From positions 1 to 64,000 of the forward strand of contig PKWL01000068.1 of the NCBI GenBank assembly GCA_003133225.1: a stretch of 64,000 bases of DNA, given 5' to 3'. Shown piece after piece: positions 27,041 through 38,987 of the stretch; the stretch's first letter is position 1; every line of letters starts with the position of its first letter. A program made the position numbers and the translations under genes. A model generated the notes under the pieces. The model worked only from the letters and a program-made list of their open reading frames with translations. It had not been told where the DNA came from and did not search any database. The stretch comes from Janthinobacterium sp. (lineage in GTDB: Bacteria; Pseudomonadota; Gammaproteobacteria; Burkholderiales; Burkholderiaceae_D).

Positions 27041-27787
27041 GTGAGAAGGGAACTTCGGCCCCTCGGTGCGGACTCGCCAGCAACAGGCGATGTGACTGTG
27101 TTCCTGTTTGACTGCGATAACACGCTGCTCGACAACGATCGGGTGCAAGAGGATCTGCAAGCCCACCTGGAACGCGAATTTGGCGCCGCCAACCGGGCTC
27201 GCTACTGGCAAATTTTCGAGGCTTTGCGCCGCCAACTGGGCTACGCGGACTACTTGGGCGCACTGCAGCGCTACCGCCTCGGTGCCGGCAACGATCCCCG
27301 CTTGCTGCAAATGTCCGCATTTCTAGTCGACTACCCGTTCGCCGAGCGCCTGTACCCGGACGCCCTAAACGTCCTGGCCCGGGTTGGCGCGTGGGGCCCC
27401 ACGGTGATCCTGTCGGACGGCGATGTCGTCTTTCAGCCGCGAAAAATTGAACGTTCGGGGCTATGGCGCGCCGTCGAAGGTCGCGTTTTAATTTACATTC
27501 ACAAGGAGAAGATGCTAGCTGACGTCGAACAACGCTACCCGGCCCGCCATTACGTCATGGTCGATGACAAGCTGCGCATCCTGGCGGCGATGAAGACCAT
27601 TCTCAAAGAGAAACTGACGACCGTCTTTCCCCGTCAGGGGCACTACGCCCACGACCCGCACACCATCGCCACTTATCGGCCCGCCGATCTGACGCTCGAT
27701 TGCATTGGCGACTTGATCCATGTCGACTTGCCGTTCCTGCTGCATGCGGCCCGCGCCAGTCACCTTAACCATAGGTCGCCATCATGA
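27041..27787 (+). CDS. HAD-superfamily hydrolase
   Basis: The 248-residue protein has the HAD core. Motif I is FLFDCDNTLLDND with the nucleophile Asp, motif II is ILSDGDVVFQ, a Lys lies in IHKEKMLADVE, and motif IV is YVMVDDKLRI with the Asp-Asp pair. A helical cap lies between motifs I and II (HLEREFGAANRARYWQIFEAL). I chose GTG 27041 because GAGG lies 7 bases before it; GTG 27092 is the alternative. Its stop overlaps the transaldolase ATG (ATGA), so it is part of the gnd-tal-pgi transcript. A sugar-phosphate phosphatase role is inferred from this position only. Confidence 0.75.
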   Translation: MRRELRPLGADSPATGDVTVFLFDCDNTLLDNDRVQEDLQAHLEREFGAANRARYWQIFEALRRQLGYADYLGALQRYRLGAGNDPRLLQMSAFLVDYPFAERLYPDALNVLARVGAWGPTVILSDGDVVFQPRKIERSGLWRAVEGRVLIYIHKEKMLADVEQRYPARHYVMVDDKLRILAAMKTILKEKLTTVFPRQGHYAHDPHTIATYRPADLTLDCIGDLIHVDLPFLLHAARASHLNHRSPS

Positions 27788-28890
27788 ATGCGAATTTACG
27801 TCTGCACGAACTGGGCCAAAGCCTGTGGCTCGACAACATTACGCGCGAGCTGCTGGACTCTGGCACCTTGCGCCGGTACCTTCAAGATTTCGCCGTTACC
27901 GGGCTCACCTCGAATCCGACTATTTTTGACCAAGCTTTGCGCAACACCACGGTGTACGACGCGGCCATTCGCGATAAGGCGGCCCAAGGCAAGGCGGGCG
28001 AGGCCCTGTTTTTCGAGCTGGCCCTGGAAGACTTGCGCCGCGCCGCCGACCTGTTCCGTCCCATTTACGCTAGCAGCGCCGGCATGGATGGCTGGGTCTC
28101 GCTCGAAGTATCGCCGCTGCTAGCGCACGACGCAGCCGGCACGATTCGGGCCGCGGCCCATTTGCATGCACTGGCGCAAAGAGCCAATTTATTCATTAAG
28201 ATCCCCGGCACGCAAGCGGGCCTGGGCGCCATTGAGGAATCGATTTTCGCGGGGGTTCCTGTTAACGTGACGCTGCTATTTTCTCATGAGCAATATCTGG
28301 CAGCGGCGGCGGCGTACATGCGCGGCATTGAACGGCGCCTTGGCGCCGGTCTGGATCCAAGAGTCGGTTCGGTGGCCTCGATTTTCATTTCCCGCTGGGA
28401 TGTGGCCGTCAAGGACCGAGTTCCGGCCGCCCTATCTAATCGGCTCGGGATTGCCGTCGCGCGCCGCGCCTACCGCGCCTACCGCGAATTATTGGACTCC
28501 CCAGCATGGCGCAAATTGGCCGCGGCCGGGGCCATGCAACAACGTCTGCTCTGGGCCAGCACCGGTACCAAAGACCCGCGCGCAGCCGATACGCTGTACG
28601 TGGAGGCGCTCGCCGCACCGCAGACCATCAATACCATGCCGGAAAAAACGCTACAAGCGTTCGCCGATCATGGTGTCGTGAGCACCAGCATGGCCCCCGA
28701 TGGGGGCGATGCGGAACCCATACTGTCCCACTTTGCCCAAGCTGGCATCGACGCTGCGGCCCTAGCGAGCCAGTTGCAGCGTGAGGGCGCCGAATCATTT
28801 AGCAAGTCCTGGAATGATTTGCTGGCCGTCATTGCCAGCAAGAGCATCGCGCTCGCACCGGCTGGCGCCAAAGTGCAGGCACCGTCATGA
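27784..28890 (+). CDS. tal: Transaldolase
   Basis: The 368-residue enzyme transfers a dihydroxyacetone unit between sedoheptulose 7-phosphate and glyceraldehyde 3-phosphate, giving erythrose 4-phosphate and fructose 6-phosphate. The length and sequence match the TalB-distant actinobacterial/cyanobacterial-type group, which often sits beside or is fused to Pgi. Signature segments are [31 protein letters not shown] and the Schiff-base Lys139 in [24 protein letters not shown] and [10 protein letters not shown] are also typical. It overlaps the HAD gene (ATGA) and the pgi gene (ATGA), so the three are translated as a coupled set. Confidence 0.92.
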   Translation: MNANLRLHELGQSLWLDNITRELLDSGTLRRYLQDFAVTGLTSNPTIFDQALRNTTVYDAAIRDKAAQGKAGEALFFELALEDLRRAADLFRPIYASSAGMDGWVSLEVSPLLAHDAAGTIRAAAHLHALAQRANLFIKIPGTQAGLGAIEESIFAGVPVNVTLLFSHEQYLAAAAAYMRGIERRLGAGLDPRVGSVASIFISRWDVAVKDRVPAALSNRLGIAVARRAYRAYRELLDSPAWRKLAAAGAMQQRLLWASTGTKDPRAADTLYVEALAAPQTINTMPEKTLQAFADHGVVSTSMAPDGGDAEPILSHFAQAGIDAAALASQLQREGAESFSKSWNDLLAVIASKSIALAPAGAKVQAPS

Positions 28891-30542
28891 ACGGCGCCCA
28901 CTCGCATGGCCCGGGGCCCGTTGCCGAGCGGCCCGCGTGGCAAGCTTTGGTGGCCCATCACAAATTGATGGGCCACGGCCATTTGCGCGATTTTTTTGCC
29001 GCCGACCCGCAGCGGGGCGAGCGCCTCTGTATTCAAGGCGCTGGACTTTACTTCGATTACTCGAAAAATCGGGTAACTGACGAGACCATCGAGTTGCTGC
29101 TGCAGTTGGCAAAGGAGAGCGGCTTGGCCGCGCGCATCGAGGGCATGTTCGGCGGCCAGAAGATCAACGCCAGCGAGCAACGCGCGGTGCTCCACGTCGC
29201 CTTGCGCGCGCCGGCCGGCGCGCGCATCGAAGTTGAGGGCGTCAACGTAGTGCCCGAAGTGCATGCTGTCCTCGAGCATATGGCCCGTTTTTCCGAAAGC
29301 GTGCGCGATAAAAGCTGGTTAGGCTACACCGGTCGGCCGATTCGCAACGTGGTCAATATCGGCATCGGCGGCTCCGATCTCGGCCCCGTCATGGCCTATG
29401 AAGCCTTGCGCCATTACAGCTTGCGCGACATGACCTTCCGTTTTATCTCGAATGTCGACGGCACGGACTTTGTGGAAGCCACGCGCGATCTCGATCCCGA
29501 AGAGACCTTGTTCATCATCTGTTCGAAGACGTTTATGACGCTCGAAACGCTCACGAATGCGCACACGGCGCGCGCCTGGAGCCTAGCTAAGCTCAAGGAC
29601 GAAAGGGCGGTGCAGCGCCATTTCGTCGCCGTCTCAACGAATGCCGAGGGCGTGGCGAAATTTGGTATCGACACCGCCAACATGTTCATTTTCTGGGACT
29701 GGGTCGGCGGCCGCTATTCGATGGATTCGGCGATCGGCTTGGCCACCATGCTCGCCATCGGGGCTGACAACTTTCGCGCCATGCTGTCCGGTTTTCATGC
29801 CATGGACCGGCATTTTCGCAGTGCGCCGTTGGCGCAAAATCTGCCGGTGATGATGGCTTTGCTAGCCGTGTGGAATAATAATTTCCTCGATGCGCAAAGC
29901 GTGGCGGTGCTGCCGTATGAACACTACCTGAAGCGCTTGCCCGCCTATTTGCAGCAATTGACCATGGAAAGCAACGGCAAGCACGTCACGCAGCAGGGCC
30001 AGCCCGTCGCCGTCGCAACGGGCGCTCTCTACTGGGGTGAGCCAGGTACCAATGGCCAGCATTCCTTCTACCAGCTCATCCACCAAGGAACGCGCCTCGT
30101 GGCCTGCGATTTCATCGGCTTCTGCCAGCCTTTGAACGCCGTGGGCCGCCATCACGACTTGTTGCTAGCGAACTTGTTTGGCCAGACCGAGGCGCTCGCT
30201 TTTGGCAAGACGCGAGAGCAGCTCGAGGCCGAAAAAACACCATCTTGGCTGGTGCCTCATCGCATTTGCGAGGGCAACCGCCCCAGCAATACTATCCTCG
30301 CCGACCGTTTGACCCCGGAAACGCTGGGTCAATTGGTCGCGCTCTACGAACACAGTGTCTTCACGCAAGGGGTGATCTGGTCGATCGACTCGTTCGACCA
30401 GTGGGGCGTCGAACTGGGCAAGGAACTGGCGCAACGCATCATCGCCGAAATTGAAAGCAGGGACGAGCCGGCGCTCGGGCACGACAGTTCGACGAACGCG
30501 TTGATCCGGCGTTATCGGCGCCTACGCCCGCCCCCACCATGA
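28887..30542 (+). CDS. pgi: Glucose-6-phosphate isomerase
   Basis: The 551-residue enzyme interconverts glucose 6-phosphate and fructose 6-phosphate. It carries [56 protein letters not shown] and [12 protein letters not shown]. The second PGI signature is near the C-terminus ([16 protein letters not shown]). Length is normal for the bacterial 550-residue class. The ATG overlaps the transaldolase stop. In this setting it links pentose-phosphate products back to G6P, or G6P from Pgm to F6P for the phosphoketolase. A 141-base gap with a small GC hairpin separates it from the leader ORF of pgm. Confidence 0.94.
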   Translation: MNGAHSHGPGPVAERPAWQALVAHHKLMGHGHLRDFFAADPQRGERLCIQGAGLYFDYSKNRVTDETIELLLQLAKESGLAARIEGMFGGQKINASEQRAVLHVALRAPAGARIEVEGVNVVPEVHAVLEHMARFSESVRDKSWLGYTGRPIRNVVNIGIGGSDLGPVMAYEALRHYSLRDMTFRFISNVDGTDFVEATRDLDPEETLFIICSKTFMTLETLTNAHTARAWSLAKLKDERAVQRHFVAVSTNAEGVAKFGIDTANMFIFWDWVGGRYSMDSAIGLATMLAIGADNFRAMLSGFHAMDRHFRSAPLAQNLPVMMALLAVWNNNFLDAQSVAVLPYEHYLKRLPAYLQQLTMESNGKHVTQQGQPVAVATGALYWGEPGTNGQHSFYQLIHQGTRLVACDFIGFCQPLNAVGRHHDLLLANLFGQTEALAFGKTREQLEAEKTPSWLVPHRICEGNRPSNTILADRLTPETLGQLVALYEHSVFTQGVIWSIDSFDQWGVELGKELAQRIIAEIESRDEPALGHDSSTNALIRRYRRLRPPPP

Positions 30543-30683
30543 CGCTCTTGGAGCGACGGGCAGCACGGACATTTGCCCGAGGCGGGCCGTGTGTGGCATG
30601 ATGGGTATTCGAATGCTCGGGCGTTGCGCCCTCAAGGCAAGAATAAAAAAGGCGCTCCCGGCGCGGCAAAAAAGGAGTGACGC

Positions 30684-30785
30684 ATGCAAGCAGAAAAAAA
30701 GACAGCGCCCGCAGTAGTTGCCATGGCGGCGCCATGGGCGCCTTCGCGCGCCAGTCTGGCGCCGTCTCGGAGCCGGATCGGATGA
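30684..30785 (+). CDS. Small leader ORF coupled to pgm
   Basis: A 33-codon reading frame ([18 protein letters not shown] and on) begins 6 bases after AAAAAAGGAG, the best ribosome binding site in the area. It stops at TGA 30783-30785, which overlaps the pgm ATG 30782 in an ATGA. It may only deliver ribosomes to pgm by translational coupling. No family is recognised. Confidence 0.4.
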   Translation: MQAEKKTAPAVVAMAAPWAPSRASLAPSRSRIG

Positions 30786-32440
30786 ACATCAGCCCCCTGG
30801 CCGGCCAACCGGCGCCGCCGGCGATGCTAGTTAATGTGCCTCGACTCGTCACCGCCTATTACACGCAGGTACCGGATTTGGCGGTAGCGGGCCAGCAGGT
30901 GGCCTTTGGCACGTCAGGCCATCGTGGCAGCGCATTCGAGACCAGCTTTAACGAATGGCATGTGCTCGCCATTAGCCAAGCCATTTGCGAGTACCGTGCC
31001 CGGCAAGGCATCACTGGCCCCTTGTTTCTAGGCATCGACACTCATGCGCTGTCGATACCCGCTTGCGCTAGCGCACTCGAAGTGCTGGCAGGAAATGGCG
31101 TGGACGTCATGTTGGCGCAGCGCGACGAATACACGCCGACGCCGGCCATTTCGCTTGCCATACTGACCTACAACCGGGGCCGCAGCACGGGCTTGGCCGA
31201 TGGCATCGTCATTACGCCTTCCCATAATCCGCCCGAGGACGGTGGCTTCAAGTACAACCCGCCCAATGGCGGACCGGCCGATGCTGGCGTGACCGGCTGG
31301 ATCGAAGCGCGCGCCAACACGTTTTTACAAGGTGGCCTCAAGGGCGTCAATAAAATACCTTACGAAAAGGCACTGCGCGCCGCCACGACCCACCGCTACG
31401 ACTATCTGGGCGCTTACGTAAACGAACTCGACCAGATGATCGACATGGCGGCCATTCGCGGCACAAAAATTCATCTCGGCGTCGATCCGCTGGGCGGCGC
31501 CGGCGTTCATTACTGGGCGCGGATCGGCGAACAGTACGATCTGAACCTGACGCTGATCAACGCCGAAGTCGATCCGACATTCCGCTTCATGTCGCTCGAT
31601 TGGGACGGCCGCATTCGCATGGACCCCTCTTCCCCATATGCGATGCAGCGCCTGATTGGACGGCAGAAAGACTACGACATCGCCGTTGCCTGTGACACCG
31701 ACCACGACCGCCACGGGATCGTCACCCCCGATGCCGGATTGTTGCCACCGAATCATTATCTGGCCGTCGCCATCGACTATCTGTTCCAGCACCGCCCAGC
31801 TTGGTCTCAGATGGTGGGCGTGGGAAAAACCGTCGTCAGCAGTCAAATCATCGATCGCGTCTGCGCCAGGTTGGGGCGCAAGATGGTGGAAGTGCCGGTG
31901 GGCTTCAAGTGGTTTGCCGATGGTCTGTACCATGGCACGCTCGGGTTTTGCGGCGAAGAGAGTGCCGGCGCGTCCTTCTTACGCCGCGACGGCACGGTTT
32001 GGACCACGGACAAGGACGGCCTCGCGCCGGCCTTGCTGGCAGCGGAGATCAAGGCGCGCACGGGCCGCGATCCGGGCGAAATCTATCGCGCCCTTGCACA
32101 CGAGTTTGGTGATCCGGTCGCGGACCGGGTCGAGGCGGGCGCCACTCCGGCGCAGAAAAAAATGCTGGCGAACCTGTCGCCACAGCAAGTGCAATCGACC
32201 GAACTGGCCGGCGAAAAAATCCGTAGCGTCCTCACCAAGGCGCCCGGCAACGGTGCCGCGATCGGCGGCTTGAAGGTGATCACGGATGGCGGCTGGTTTG
32301 CGGCCCGCCCGTCCGGCACGGAAGACATCTATAAAATTTATGCGGAGAGTTTTCACGGGGAAGATCATTTGCGCCGCATCGTGCACGAAGCGCAAGCGAT
32401 CGTCGATCTTGCGCTTCATGCCGGTGCAAGCGGCGCCTAG
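30782..32440 (+). CDS. pgm: Phosphoglucomutase, alpha-D-glucose type
   Basis: The 552-residue enzyme interconverts glucose 1-phosphate and glucose 6-phosphate. It follows the E. coli Pgm pattern from the start ([20 protein letters not shown]). The catalytic phospho-Ser is Ser147 in [15 protein letters not shown], the Mg2+-binding loop is [15 protein letters not shown], sugar recognition is [14 protein letters not shown], and the phosphate-binding end is [17 protein letters not shown] 30782 aligns with the usual family start; the longer frame from 30677 would overlap a ribosome binding site. A leader ORF ends across its start. In this island Pgm would carry Glc-1-P from the GH94 protein into G6P, or run the other way for glucan synthesis. 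Confidence 0.94.
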   Translation: MNISPLAGQPAPPAMLVNVPRLVTAYYTQVPDLAVAGQQVAFGTSGHRGSAFETSFNEWHVLAISQAICEYRARQGITGPLFLGIDTHALSIPACASALEVLAGNGVDVMLAQRDEYTPTPAISLAILTYNRGRSTGLADGIVITPSHNPPEDGGFKYNPPNGGPADAGVTGWIEARANTFLQGGLKGVNKIPYEKALRAATTHRYDYLGAYVNELDQMIDMAAIRGTKIHLGVDPLGGAGVHYWARIGEQYDLNLTLINAEVDPTFRFMSLDWDGRIRMDPSSPYAMQRLIGRQKDYDIAVACDTDHDRHGIVTPDAGLLPPNHYLAVAIDYLFQHRPAWSQMVGVGKTVVSSQIIDRVCARLGRKMVEVPVGFKWFADGLYHGTLGFCGEESAGASFLRRDGTVWTTDKDGLAPALLAAEIKARTGRDPGEIYRALAHEFGDPVADRVEAGATPAQKKMLANLSPQQVQSTELAGEKIRSVLTKAPGNGAAIGGLKVITDGGWFAARPSGTEDIYKIYAESFHGEDHLRRIVHEAQAIVDLALHAGASGA

Positions 32441-32448
32441 GCGGCGCG

Positions 32449-34512
32449 CTATACCTTAAGCAAGGCCAGCGCGCGCCGGCAAACGTTCTCCGGTGTAAAA
32501 CCGAATTCACGCATGACCACCTCGCCGGCGGCCGAGGCGCCGAAATGATCGACACTGAGCACATCGCCGCGCTCGCCTACATAGCGGTGCCAGCCTTGCG
32601 CTACCCCGGCCTCGACCGCGAGCTTGGGTATCGCCGGCGGCAAGACTTCGTCCAAGTAGGACTGCGGCTGGTCGTCGAACAATTCCCAGCTCGGCATGGA
32701 GACGACGCGCGCCTGAATATGTTGCGCCAGCAGTTGTTCGCGCGCGGCCACGACCAGCGCGACTTCCGAGCCGCTGGCAATCAAGACCAGGTCCGGCTTG
32801 CCGTTGGCCGCTTCCACCAGAATGTAGGCGCCGCGGCGCAGCCCGGCGGCCGCGCCAAATGTCGTGCGCTCGAAGGTCGGCACGCTTTGCCGCGTCAGCA
32901 CCAGTGCCACTGGCCGCTCCCCCGTTTCGATGGCAAAGCGCCAGGCCATGGCTGTTTCATTGGCATCGGCGGGGCGAATGACGACCAGGCGCGGCACAGC
33001 ACGCAAGCTGGCCAGCTGCTCTACCGGTTGGTGGGTGGAGCCATCTTCGCCTAACGCAATGCTGTCATGCGTAAAGACATACACGACATGCAGGCCCATC
33101 AATGCAGCAAGGCGGATCGACGGACGCATGTAATCGGAAAAAACCAAGAATGTCGCGCCAAACGGCAGCGCACCGCCGTGAGCGGCCAAGCCGTTGATGA
33201 TCGCCCCCATGGCATGCTCGCGCACGCCAAAGTGCAAGTTGCGCCCGGCATAACTCCAGCCGCCTGCGGCCGAGCCTTGGCGCTCGCCGGCGCCGACGCC
33301 GGGCGCCTGGAAGTCGCCCAATCCCAGAAGCGCGGTAAAGGTGGACGGGTCCAGATCCGCCGAGCCACCGATCAACGCCGGTAGGTGGGCCGCGATGGCG
33401 TTCATGACTTTTCCCGCCGCCGCGCGCGTGGCCATGCCTTTGGCATCCGCCGCAAACTGGGGCATGGCGGCATCCCAGGCAGCGGGCAGGGCGCCTTGGA
33501 TCAGTTGCTGCAATTCGAGTGCGAGTGCGGGAAAATTTTTTTCATACGCAGAAAATCTGTCGCGCCATTGCAATTCGCTCTGTTGGCCGCGCTCGCCCGC
33601 TTCCAGAAAATGCCTGCGTGCCGCTTCCGGGATGAAAAACAGCGGCTGCTCGGGCCAGCCGAGGTTGCGCTTGGTCAGGCGCAGCTCTTCCATGCCGAGC
33701 GGCGATCCATGCGCCTCGAACGTGTCTTGTTTATTGGGCGAACCATAACCGAGATGGGTGCGCACCAAAATGAGCGAGGGGCGTTTGCTTTCGCTACGGG
33801 CGGCCGCCAGCGCCCGCTCGAGCGCCTCCAGGTCGTTGCCGTCGGCCAGCAATTGGGTGTGCCAGCCATACGCATCGAAGCGGCGCGCCCGGTCTTCGCT
33901 TAGGGTCATATCGGTGGCGGCCGACAGCGTCATGTGGTTGTCGTCGTACAAGTAGATCAGTTTGCCCAGTTGCAAATGGCCGGCCAGCGACGCCGCCTCC
34001 GAGGCGACGCCTTCCATCAAGTCGCCGTCGCTCACGATGGCGTAGGTGAAATGATCGATGATGTGGTAGCCGTCGCGGTTGTAGCGCGCGGCCAGGTTCG
34101 CCTCCGCGATCGCCATCCCGACGCCGTTTCCGAAACCTTGGCCGAGTGGTCCCGTCGTCACCTCGACGCCCGCTGTCAAGCCCCGTTCCGGGTGCCCCGG
34201 CGTGCGGCTGCCCCATTGGCGAAAATGCTGCAGTTGCTCGAGCGGCAGGTCGTAGCCGGTCAGGTGGAGCAGGCTGTACAGTAGCGCAGAGCCGTGGCCG
34301 GCCGACAGCACGAAGCGATCGCGGTCGAACCAGTGCGGGTTGGCAGGATGGTGCTTGAGCACGCGGGTCCACAGTGCGTAGGCCATCGGCGCGGCGCCCA
34401 GCGGCAAGCCGGGATGGCCACTCTTGGCTTGCTGGACGCTATCGGCGGATAAAAAGCGCAGCGTGTTGACGCACAACTCGTCGAGTGCGGCGCGGGAAAG
34501 CGGCTCATTCAT
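32449..34512 (-). CDS. tkt: Transketolase
   Basis: The 687-residue thiamine diphosphate enzyme moves two-carbon units between pentose, heptulose and triose phosphates. Motifs include [20 protein letters not shown] and [13 protein letters not shown]. The ThDP/Mg2+ motif reads [20 protein letters not shown], ending in [21 protein letters not shown] contains the catalytic Glu, and [15 protein letters not shown] the phosphate-binding His. ATG 34512 has AGGAG about 9 bases upstream. It is the only gene of the carbon island on the minus strand. It converges on pgm with 8 bases between stops and diverges from the GH94 gene. Confidence 0.94.
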   Translation of the reverse strand: MNEPLSRAALDELCVNTLRFLSADSVQQAKSGHPGLPLGAAPMAYALWTRVLKHHPANPHWFDRDRFVLSAGHGSALLYSLLHLTGYDLPLEQLQHFRQWGSRTPGHPERGLTAGVEVTTGPLGQGFGNGVGMAIAEANLAARYNRDGYHIIDHFTYAIVSDGDLMEGVASEAASLAGHLQLGKLIYLYDDNHMTLSAATDMTLSEDRARRFDAYGWHTQLLADGNDLEALERALAAARSESKRPSLILVRTHLGYGSPNKQDTFEAHGSPLGMEELRLTKRNLGWPEQPLFFIPEAARRHFLEAGERGQQSELQWRDRFSAYEKNFPALALELQQLIQGALPAAWDAAMPQFAADAKGMATRAAAGKVMNAIAAHLPALIGGSADLDPSTFTALLGLGDFQAPGVGAGERQGSAAGGWSYAGRNLHFGVREHAMGAIINGLAAHGGALPFGATFLVFSDYMRPSIRLAALMGLHVVYVFTHDSIALGEDGSTHQPVEQLASLRAVPRLVVIRPADANETAMAWRFAIETGERPVALVLTRQSVPTFERTTFGAAAGLRRGAYILVEAANGKPDLVLIASGSEVALVVAAREQLLAQHIQARVVSMPSWELFDDQPQSYLDEVLPPAIPKLAVEAGVAQGWHRYVGERGDVLSVDHFGASAAGEVVMREFGFTPENVCRRALALLKV

Positions 34513-34954
34513 GGGTGGCGCTCCTATCATTGAACTGGCACAAAAGTGGCGGCCCGCGCCGCCTGTGACGCCGCGGGCATCGGGCCGCTGTCAAGCCTAG
34601 GGTCTCACAGGCAAAGCGTGCGCGAAATGCGTAATTCGATCTGTTCGGTAACGCACGAAAAAAGACGCTTCGCCGGCGCTCCGCGCCAGCTGCCCGCAGC
34701 GGGCGCAGCATTCACGCCGGCTCGCGCCAAGCTTGGGTCGGCCATCGCCGCAAGCACCGCCACACTAGTGCGCGCCAAGAGTGCCTGACGGCATCTGACA
34801 ATACGTGTGTCAACGCACAGACGGGGGCAATGGATCGTATTATTTTTATGATTCCGGTTGGTTCCGCGCTAAATCCTGGCGCTCGCAGGGTCTCGTCGGG
34901 CGCTTGAAACAAAGACGCGCATTTCACGTTCGTTTTTTGAGTGGGCATCCGTTC
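34513..34954. promoter_or_regulatory. Divergent promoter region between tkt and the GH94 gene
   Basis: These 442 bases carry no gene I can support and must hold the start signals for tkt (leftward) and the GH94 gene (rightward). The GH94 reading frame stays open upstream to 34805, but the 50 extra residues do not look like any GH94 start. Confidence 0.4.
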
Positions 34955-37900
34955 ATGAGTCATACTCGGCAGTCACGCGTTATCAACAATGCGTTCGCCC
35001 CCCTCCCACAGGTCCAGTTGCTCTCGAATGGCCGCTACCACGTCATGCTCACGAGCGCGGGCGGCGGTTACAGCCATTGGAAGAACCTCGCCGTCACCCG
35101 CTGGCGCGAGGATGGCGTCTGTGACAACTGGGGCAGCTTTTGCTACCTGCGCGACGCGGCCAGCGCACAAGTGTGGTCGACGGCGCTGCAGCCGACGCTA
35201 CGGCGCCCGGACTCTTATGAAGCGGTTTTTTCAGCGGGACACGCGCTGTTTCGACGCCGCGACGGGGATTACGAAACGCAAACTGACGTCGTCGTCGCCG
35301 GCGACGATGACGTCGAGGTGCGGCGCACGCGCCTGGTCAACTGTTCTGGCGTGCCCAGGATCATCGATTTGACCAGCTACGCGGAAATCGTGCTGGCCCC
35401 GCCCGCCATGGATTTGGCCCATTTGGCGTTTAGCAAACTGTTTGTCGAAACGGAGATCGTCGGGCAGTACCAGGCGATCTTATGCCGGCGCCGGGCCCGG
35501 GCCCCGGACGAGGCGACGCCGTGGATGTTTCACCTGTTGCGCGCGCATCAAGCGCTAACGGGAGCCGTCTCCTACGAGACAGACCGCATGCAGTTCATTG
35601 GCCGCGCTCGCACCACGGCCGACCCGCAAGCAGTGGAAGGCGAGGCGCCCTTGTCGGGCCGCGCCGGCCCCGTGCTCGATCCGGTGGCAGCGATCCGTTG
35701 TCGTATCGCGCTATCAGCTGGTGCCACGGCAAGCGTCGATCTGGTTAGCGGCGTTTGCGAAACCCGCTCAGCGTGCATGGCAATGCTTGAGAAATACCGG
35801 GCGCGCGACGGCGCCGAGCGTGCCCTCGCCGGCGCGGCGGCGTATCACCAGACGCTGTTGCGCCATCTGCATGCGAGCGCGGCCGAGGCGCGCCTGTATG
35901 CAAGGCTTGCCGCTTCTGTCATCTACGCCAACGCTGCGCTGCGCGCCGACGCTAGCATTCTGGGCAAGAATCGACAAGGCCAGTCCGGCTTATGGCGCTT
36001 TGCCATTTCGGGCGATGTGCCAATCGTGCTGCTGCAAGTGGCAGACGCGGCAAAAAGCGTTTTGGCGCGCCAAATCATCCAGGCCCATTCGTATTGGGGC
36101 CAGCTAGGACTGGCCGCGGACCTGGTCATTGTCAGCGCCCGCCAGGTGGGCGCGAGCGCCTTGCAAGAAGCGCAAGGACGCGCCGGCGCCGCCGATAGCG
36201 TTCAAGCCGGTAAAGTCTTCGTGCTCAGCGCCAGTCAAATTTCGGAAGAGGACGATTATCTTTTGCAATCCGTGGCCCGCATCGTGCTCCATGACGGCCA
36301 CGGCAATTTGGCGCAACAGATCAAGCGGTGCGGGCCAGTGGCGGGCGCGCCGCCGCCAGCGCCGCGCCCGCCGGTGTTGGCGGGCGCGGCCGAACTGGCG
36401 CCGCGCCCTCTGCAGTTTAGCAACGGATTGGGCGGATTTGCTGCCGATGGGCGCGAGTATGTCGTGACCCTCGCGCCGGGCCAGACGACGCCTTTGCCGT
36501 GGGTGAATATCCTGGCCAATCCCACCTTCGGAACCTTGATTTCCGAAAACGGCAGTGCCACCACCTGGAGCGAAAATGCGCATGAATTTCGCCTCACGCC
36601 ATGGTCGAACGATCCGGTCGGCGACGCCGGCGGCGAAGCGTATTACGTGCGCGACGAGGAAAGCGGCCGCTTCTGGTCGGCCACGGGCCTGCCGGCAGGC
36701 GGTGCCACCGCCTATGTCGCGCGGCATGGCTTCGGCTACAGCGTGTTCGAGCATAGCGAGGACGGCATCGACTCCGAACTGAGCGTGTTTGTGGCGATCG
36801 ATGCACCGCTCAAGTTCGCCCTGCTAACGCTGCGCAATCGCTCGGGGCGCCCGCGCCGCCTGTCGTCTACCGGCTACCTCGAGTGGGTCTTGGGCGATGA
36901 ACGCGCGCACACGCACATGCACGTCAATACGTGGCGCGATGGCGACAGCGGCGCCCTTTTTGCGCACAATCCGTACAACACCGATTTTGGCGGGCGGACG
37001 GCGTTCTTCGATGCCGACGGCGCGCGCTGTGTGTGCGCCGATCGCCGCCAGTTCCTGGGGCGCAACGGCACGCTGCGCCAGCCGGCGGCGATGGCGCAGC
37101 CGGAGCTGTCCGGCCTGGTGGGAGCAGCGCTCGATCCGTGCGCGGCAATCCGGGTGGTCATCGACTTAGCTGATGGGCAGGCGCACGAAGTCGTATTTCG
37201 TCTGGGCGCCGCAGCGAGCGCCGACGCTGCCCGCGACCTGTTGCGGCGAACGGGCACGAGCGCGGGCGCCCATGACGCTCTGGCAAAAGTAAAGCAGTAT
37301 TGGCAACACACCTTGGGCGCCGTGCAAGTAAAAACGCCGGACCGGGCGTTTGACATCCTCACTAACGGCTGGCTCGTCTACCAGGTTCTCGCATGCCGCG
37401 TCTGGGCGCGCAACGCATTTTATCAATCAAGCGGCGCCTTCGGCTTTCGCGATCAATTGCAAGACGTCATGGCCTTGGTCCATGCGGTGCCGGGCGTGGT
37501 GCGCGCGCACCTGTTGCTGTGTGCGTCGCGCCAGTTTGCCGAGGGCGATGTCCAACACTGGTGGCATCCGCCCATGGGGCGCGGGGTGCGCACCCATTGT
37601 TCGGACGACTACCTGTGGCTAGCCTTTGCCAGCTGCCGCTACGTGGTGGCCACGGGCGATGCCGGGGTGCTCGGGGAACCCGTTCATTTTCTCACCGGCC
37701 ATGCGCCGAAGGAAGGCGCCGAGTCATGCTACGAGCTGCCCGGGGAAGCGGGCGAAGTGGCCACCTTGTATGAACATTGCGTGCGCGCCATCAAGCGCGG
37801 CCTGCGTTTCGGCGGGCACGGCTTGCCGCTGATGGGCTCGGGCGATTGGAACGATGGCATGAACCTGGTCGGTGCCGGCGGCAAGGGTGAAAGCGTGTGG

Positions 37901-38806
37901 CTGGGCTTTTTCCTATACGCGGTTCTGACCCAGTTTAGCGAACTCGCGCAGCGCCATGGCGACGCCGCCTTCGCCGCCGACTGCGTGAGCCAAGCGGCGC
38001 GGCTGCGCGATGCGATCGAACACAGCAGTTGGGATGGCGAGTGGTATCGCCGCGCCTGGTTTGACGATGGCACCCCGCTGGGCTCGGCCCAGAACACGGA
38101 ATGCCGCATCGATTCGATCGCGCAGAGCTGGTCAGTGCTCTCTGCAGGGGGCAACGCGCATCGCGTTCGCTGCGCCATGGACGCGCTCGAGCGACACTTG
38201 GTTGTCGCCGATAGCGCCTTGATCTTGTTGCTGGCGCCCCCGTTCGACCGGGCCACACCCAACCCTGGCTACATCAAAGGCTATTTGCGCGGCGTACGCG
38301 AGAACGGCGGCCAGTATACCCATGCTGCCGTGTGGGCAGGAATGGCGTTCGCGGCCTTGGGCGACGGCGAACGGGCGTGGAAACTGTGTTCGATGATCAA
38401 TCCCATCAATCACGGCAATTCGGCCGCATCGATTGCGCTCTATCAGACTGAGCCTTACGTCCTCGCCTCGGACGTCTACGCGCTGGCGCCCCACAGCGGG
38501 CGCGGCGGCTGGACCTGGTATACGGGCTCGGCTGGCTGGATGTACCGCTTCGTCCTGGAGTCCTTGTTGGGCCTGCGCCTCACAGGCGAGCAATTGCATT
38601 TTTCTCCGTGCGTGCCGGCGGCCTGGAGCGCATTCGAAATAGCCTATCGATATCGGGAAACGCCGTACCACATTCGCGTGCGGCAAATGGGTGGCGCGCT
38701 CACACTGAGCTTGGATGGCGCGGCGCAGCCAGAGGCCGCAATTTTTTTGATCAATGATCAACAGCAACATTTAGTGGAGCTCCATATTCCGGCGCCACCG
38801 CGTTAG
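34955..38806 (+). CDS. GH94 glycoside phosphorylase matching the C-terminal part of cyclic beta-1,2-glucan synthase
   Basis: The 1283-residue protein begins at the point where the GH94 half of NdvB/Cgs would begin ([20 protein letters not shown]). There is no GT84 transferase and no membrane segment ahead of it. Domains in order are a first beta-sandwich (about 15-330), a helical linker (about 340-480), a second beta-sandwich (about 485-720; [19 protein letters not shown]), and the (alpha/alpha)6 catalytic barrel (about 800-1200). The barrel has [35 protein letters not shown] and [13 protein letters not shown]. By family precedent Asp967 in the last motif is the general acid. Standalone relatives include 1,2-beta-oligoglucan phosphorylase, which yields Glc-1-P, fitting the adjacent pgm. 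A different beta-glucan as substrate cannot be excluded. Confidence 0.85.
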   Translation: MSHTRQSRVINNAFAPLPQVQLLSNGRYHVMLTSAGGGYSHWKNLAVTRWREDGVCDNWGSFCYLRDAASAQVWSTALQPTLRRPDSYEAVFSAGHALFRRRDGDYETQTDVVVAGDDDVEVRRTRLVNCSGVPRIIDLTSYAEIVLAPPAMDLAHLAFSKLFVETEIVGQYQAILCRRRARAPDEATPWMFHLLRAHQALTGAVSYETDRMQFIGRARTTADPQAVEGEAPLSGRAGPVLDPVAAIRCRIALSAGATASVDLVSGVCETRSACMAMLEKYRARDGAERALAGAAAYHQTLLRHLHASAAEARLYARLAASVIYANAALRADASILGKNRQGQSGLWRFAISGDVPIVLLQVADAAKSVLARQIIQAHSYWGQLGLAADLVIVSARQVGASALQEAQGRAGAADSVQAGKVFVLSASQISEEDDYLLQSVARIVLHDGHGNLAQQIKRCGPVAGAPPPAPRPPVLAGAAELAPRPLQFSNGLGGFAADGREYVVTLAPGQTTPLPWVNILANPTFGTLISENGSATTWSENAHEFRLTPWSNDPVGDAGGEAYYVRDEESGRFWSATGLPAGGATAYVARHGFGYSVFEHSEDGIDSELSVFVAIDAPLKFALLTLRNRSGRPRRLSSTGYLEWVLGDERAHTHMHVNTWRDGDSGALFAHNPYNTDFGGRTAFFDADGARCVCADRRQFLGRNGTLRQPAAMAQPELSGLVGAALDPCAAIRVVIDLADGQAHEVVFRLGAAASADAARDLLRRTGTSAGAHDALAKVKQYWQHTLGAVQVKTPDRAFDILTNGWLVYQVLACRVWARNAFYQSSGAFGFRDQLQDVMALVHAVPGVVRAHLLLCASRQFAEGDVQHWWHPPMGRGVRTHCSDDYLWLAFASCRYVVATGDAGVLGEPVHFLTGHAPKEGAESCYELPGEAGEVATLYEHCVRAIKRGLRFGGHGLPLMGSGDWNDGMNLVGAGGKGESVWLGFFLYAVLTQFSELAQRHGDAAFAADCVSQAARLRDAIEHSSWDGEWYRRAWFDDGTPLGSAQNTECRIDSIAQSWSVLSAGGNAHRVRCAMDALERHLVVADSALILLLAPPFDRATPNPGYIKGYLRGVRENGGQYTHAAVWAGMAFAALGDGERAWKLCSMINPINHGNSAASIALYQTEPYVLASDVYALAPHSGRGGWTWYTGSAGWMYRFVLESLLGLRLTGEQLHFSPCVPAAWSAFEIAYRYRETPYHIRVRQMGGALTLSLDGAAQPEAAIFLINDQQQHLVELHIPAPPR

Positions 38807-38987
38807 GGAAGGATGCGCACAATATGCAATTGGCCATGCTCGGCTTTCGGCCCGCGACAAAGCGCCAGACGCGAGCTGCGCGGCAGGCGCGCGCGGCTTT
38901 GAGCGCCGGACCGGCCCGGACGGGGCGCGAGGGATGGCCGCGTCAGCCTCTTTTTTTCGCCGCCCATGTTTTCCGGAGCCCCATGAA

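Noticed and set aside
34805-34954. N-terminal extension of the GH94 gene
   Set aside because: The 50 residues do not resemble any GH94 or NdvB sequence. Homology starts just after ATG 34955.
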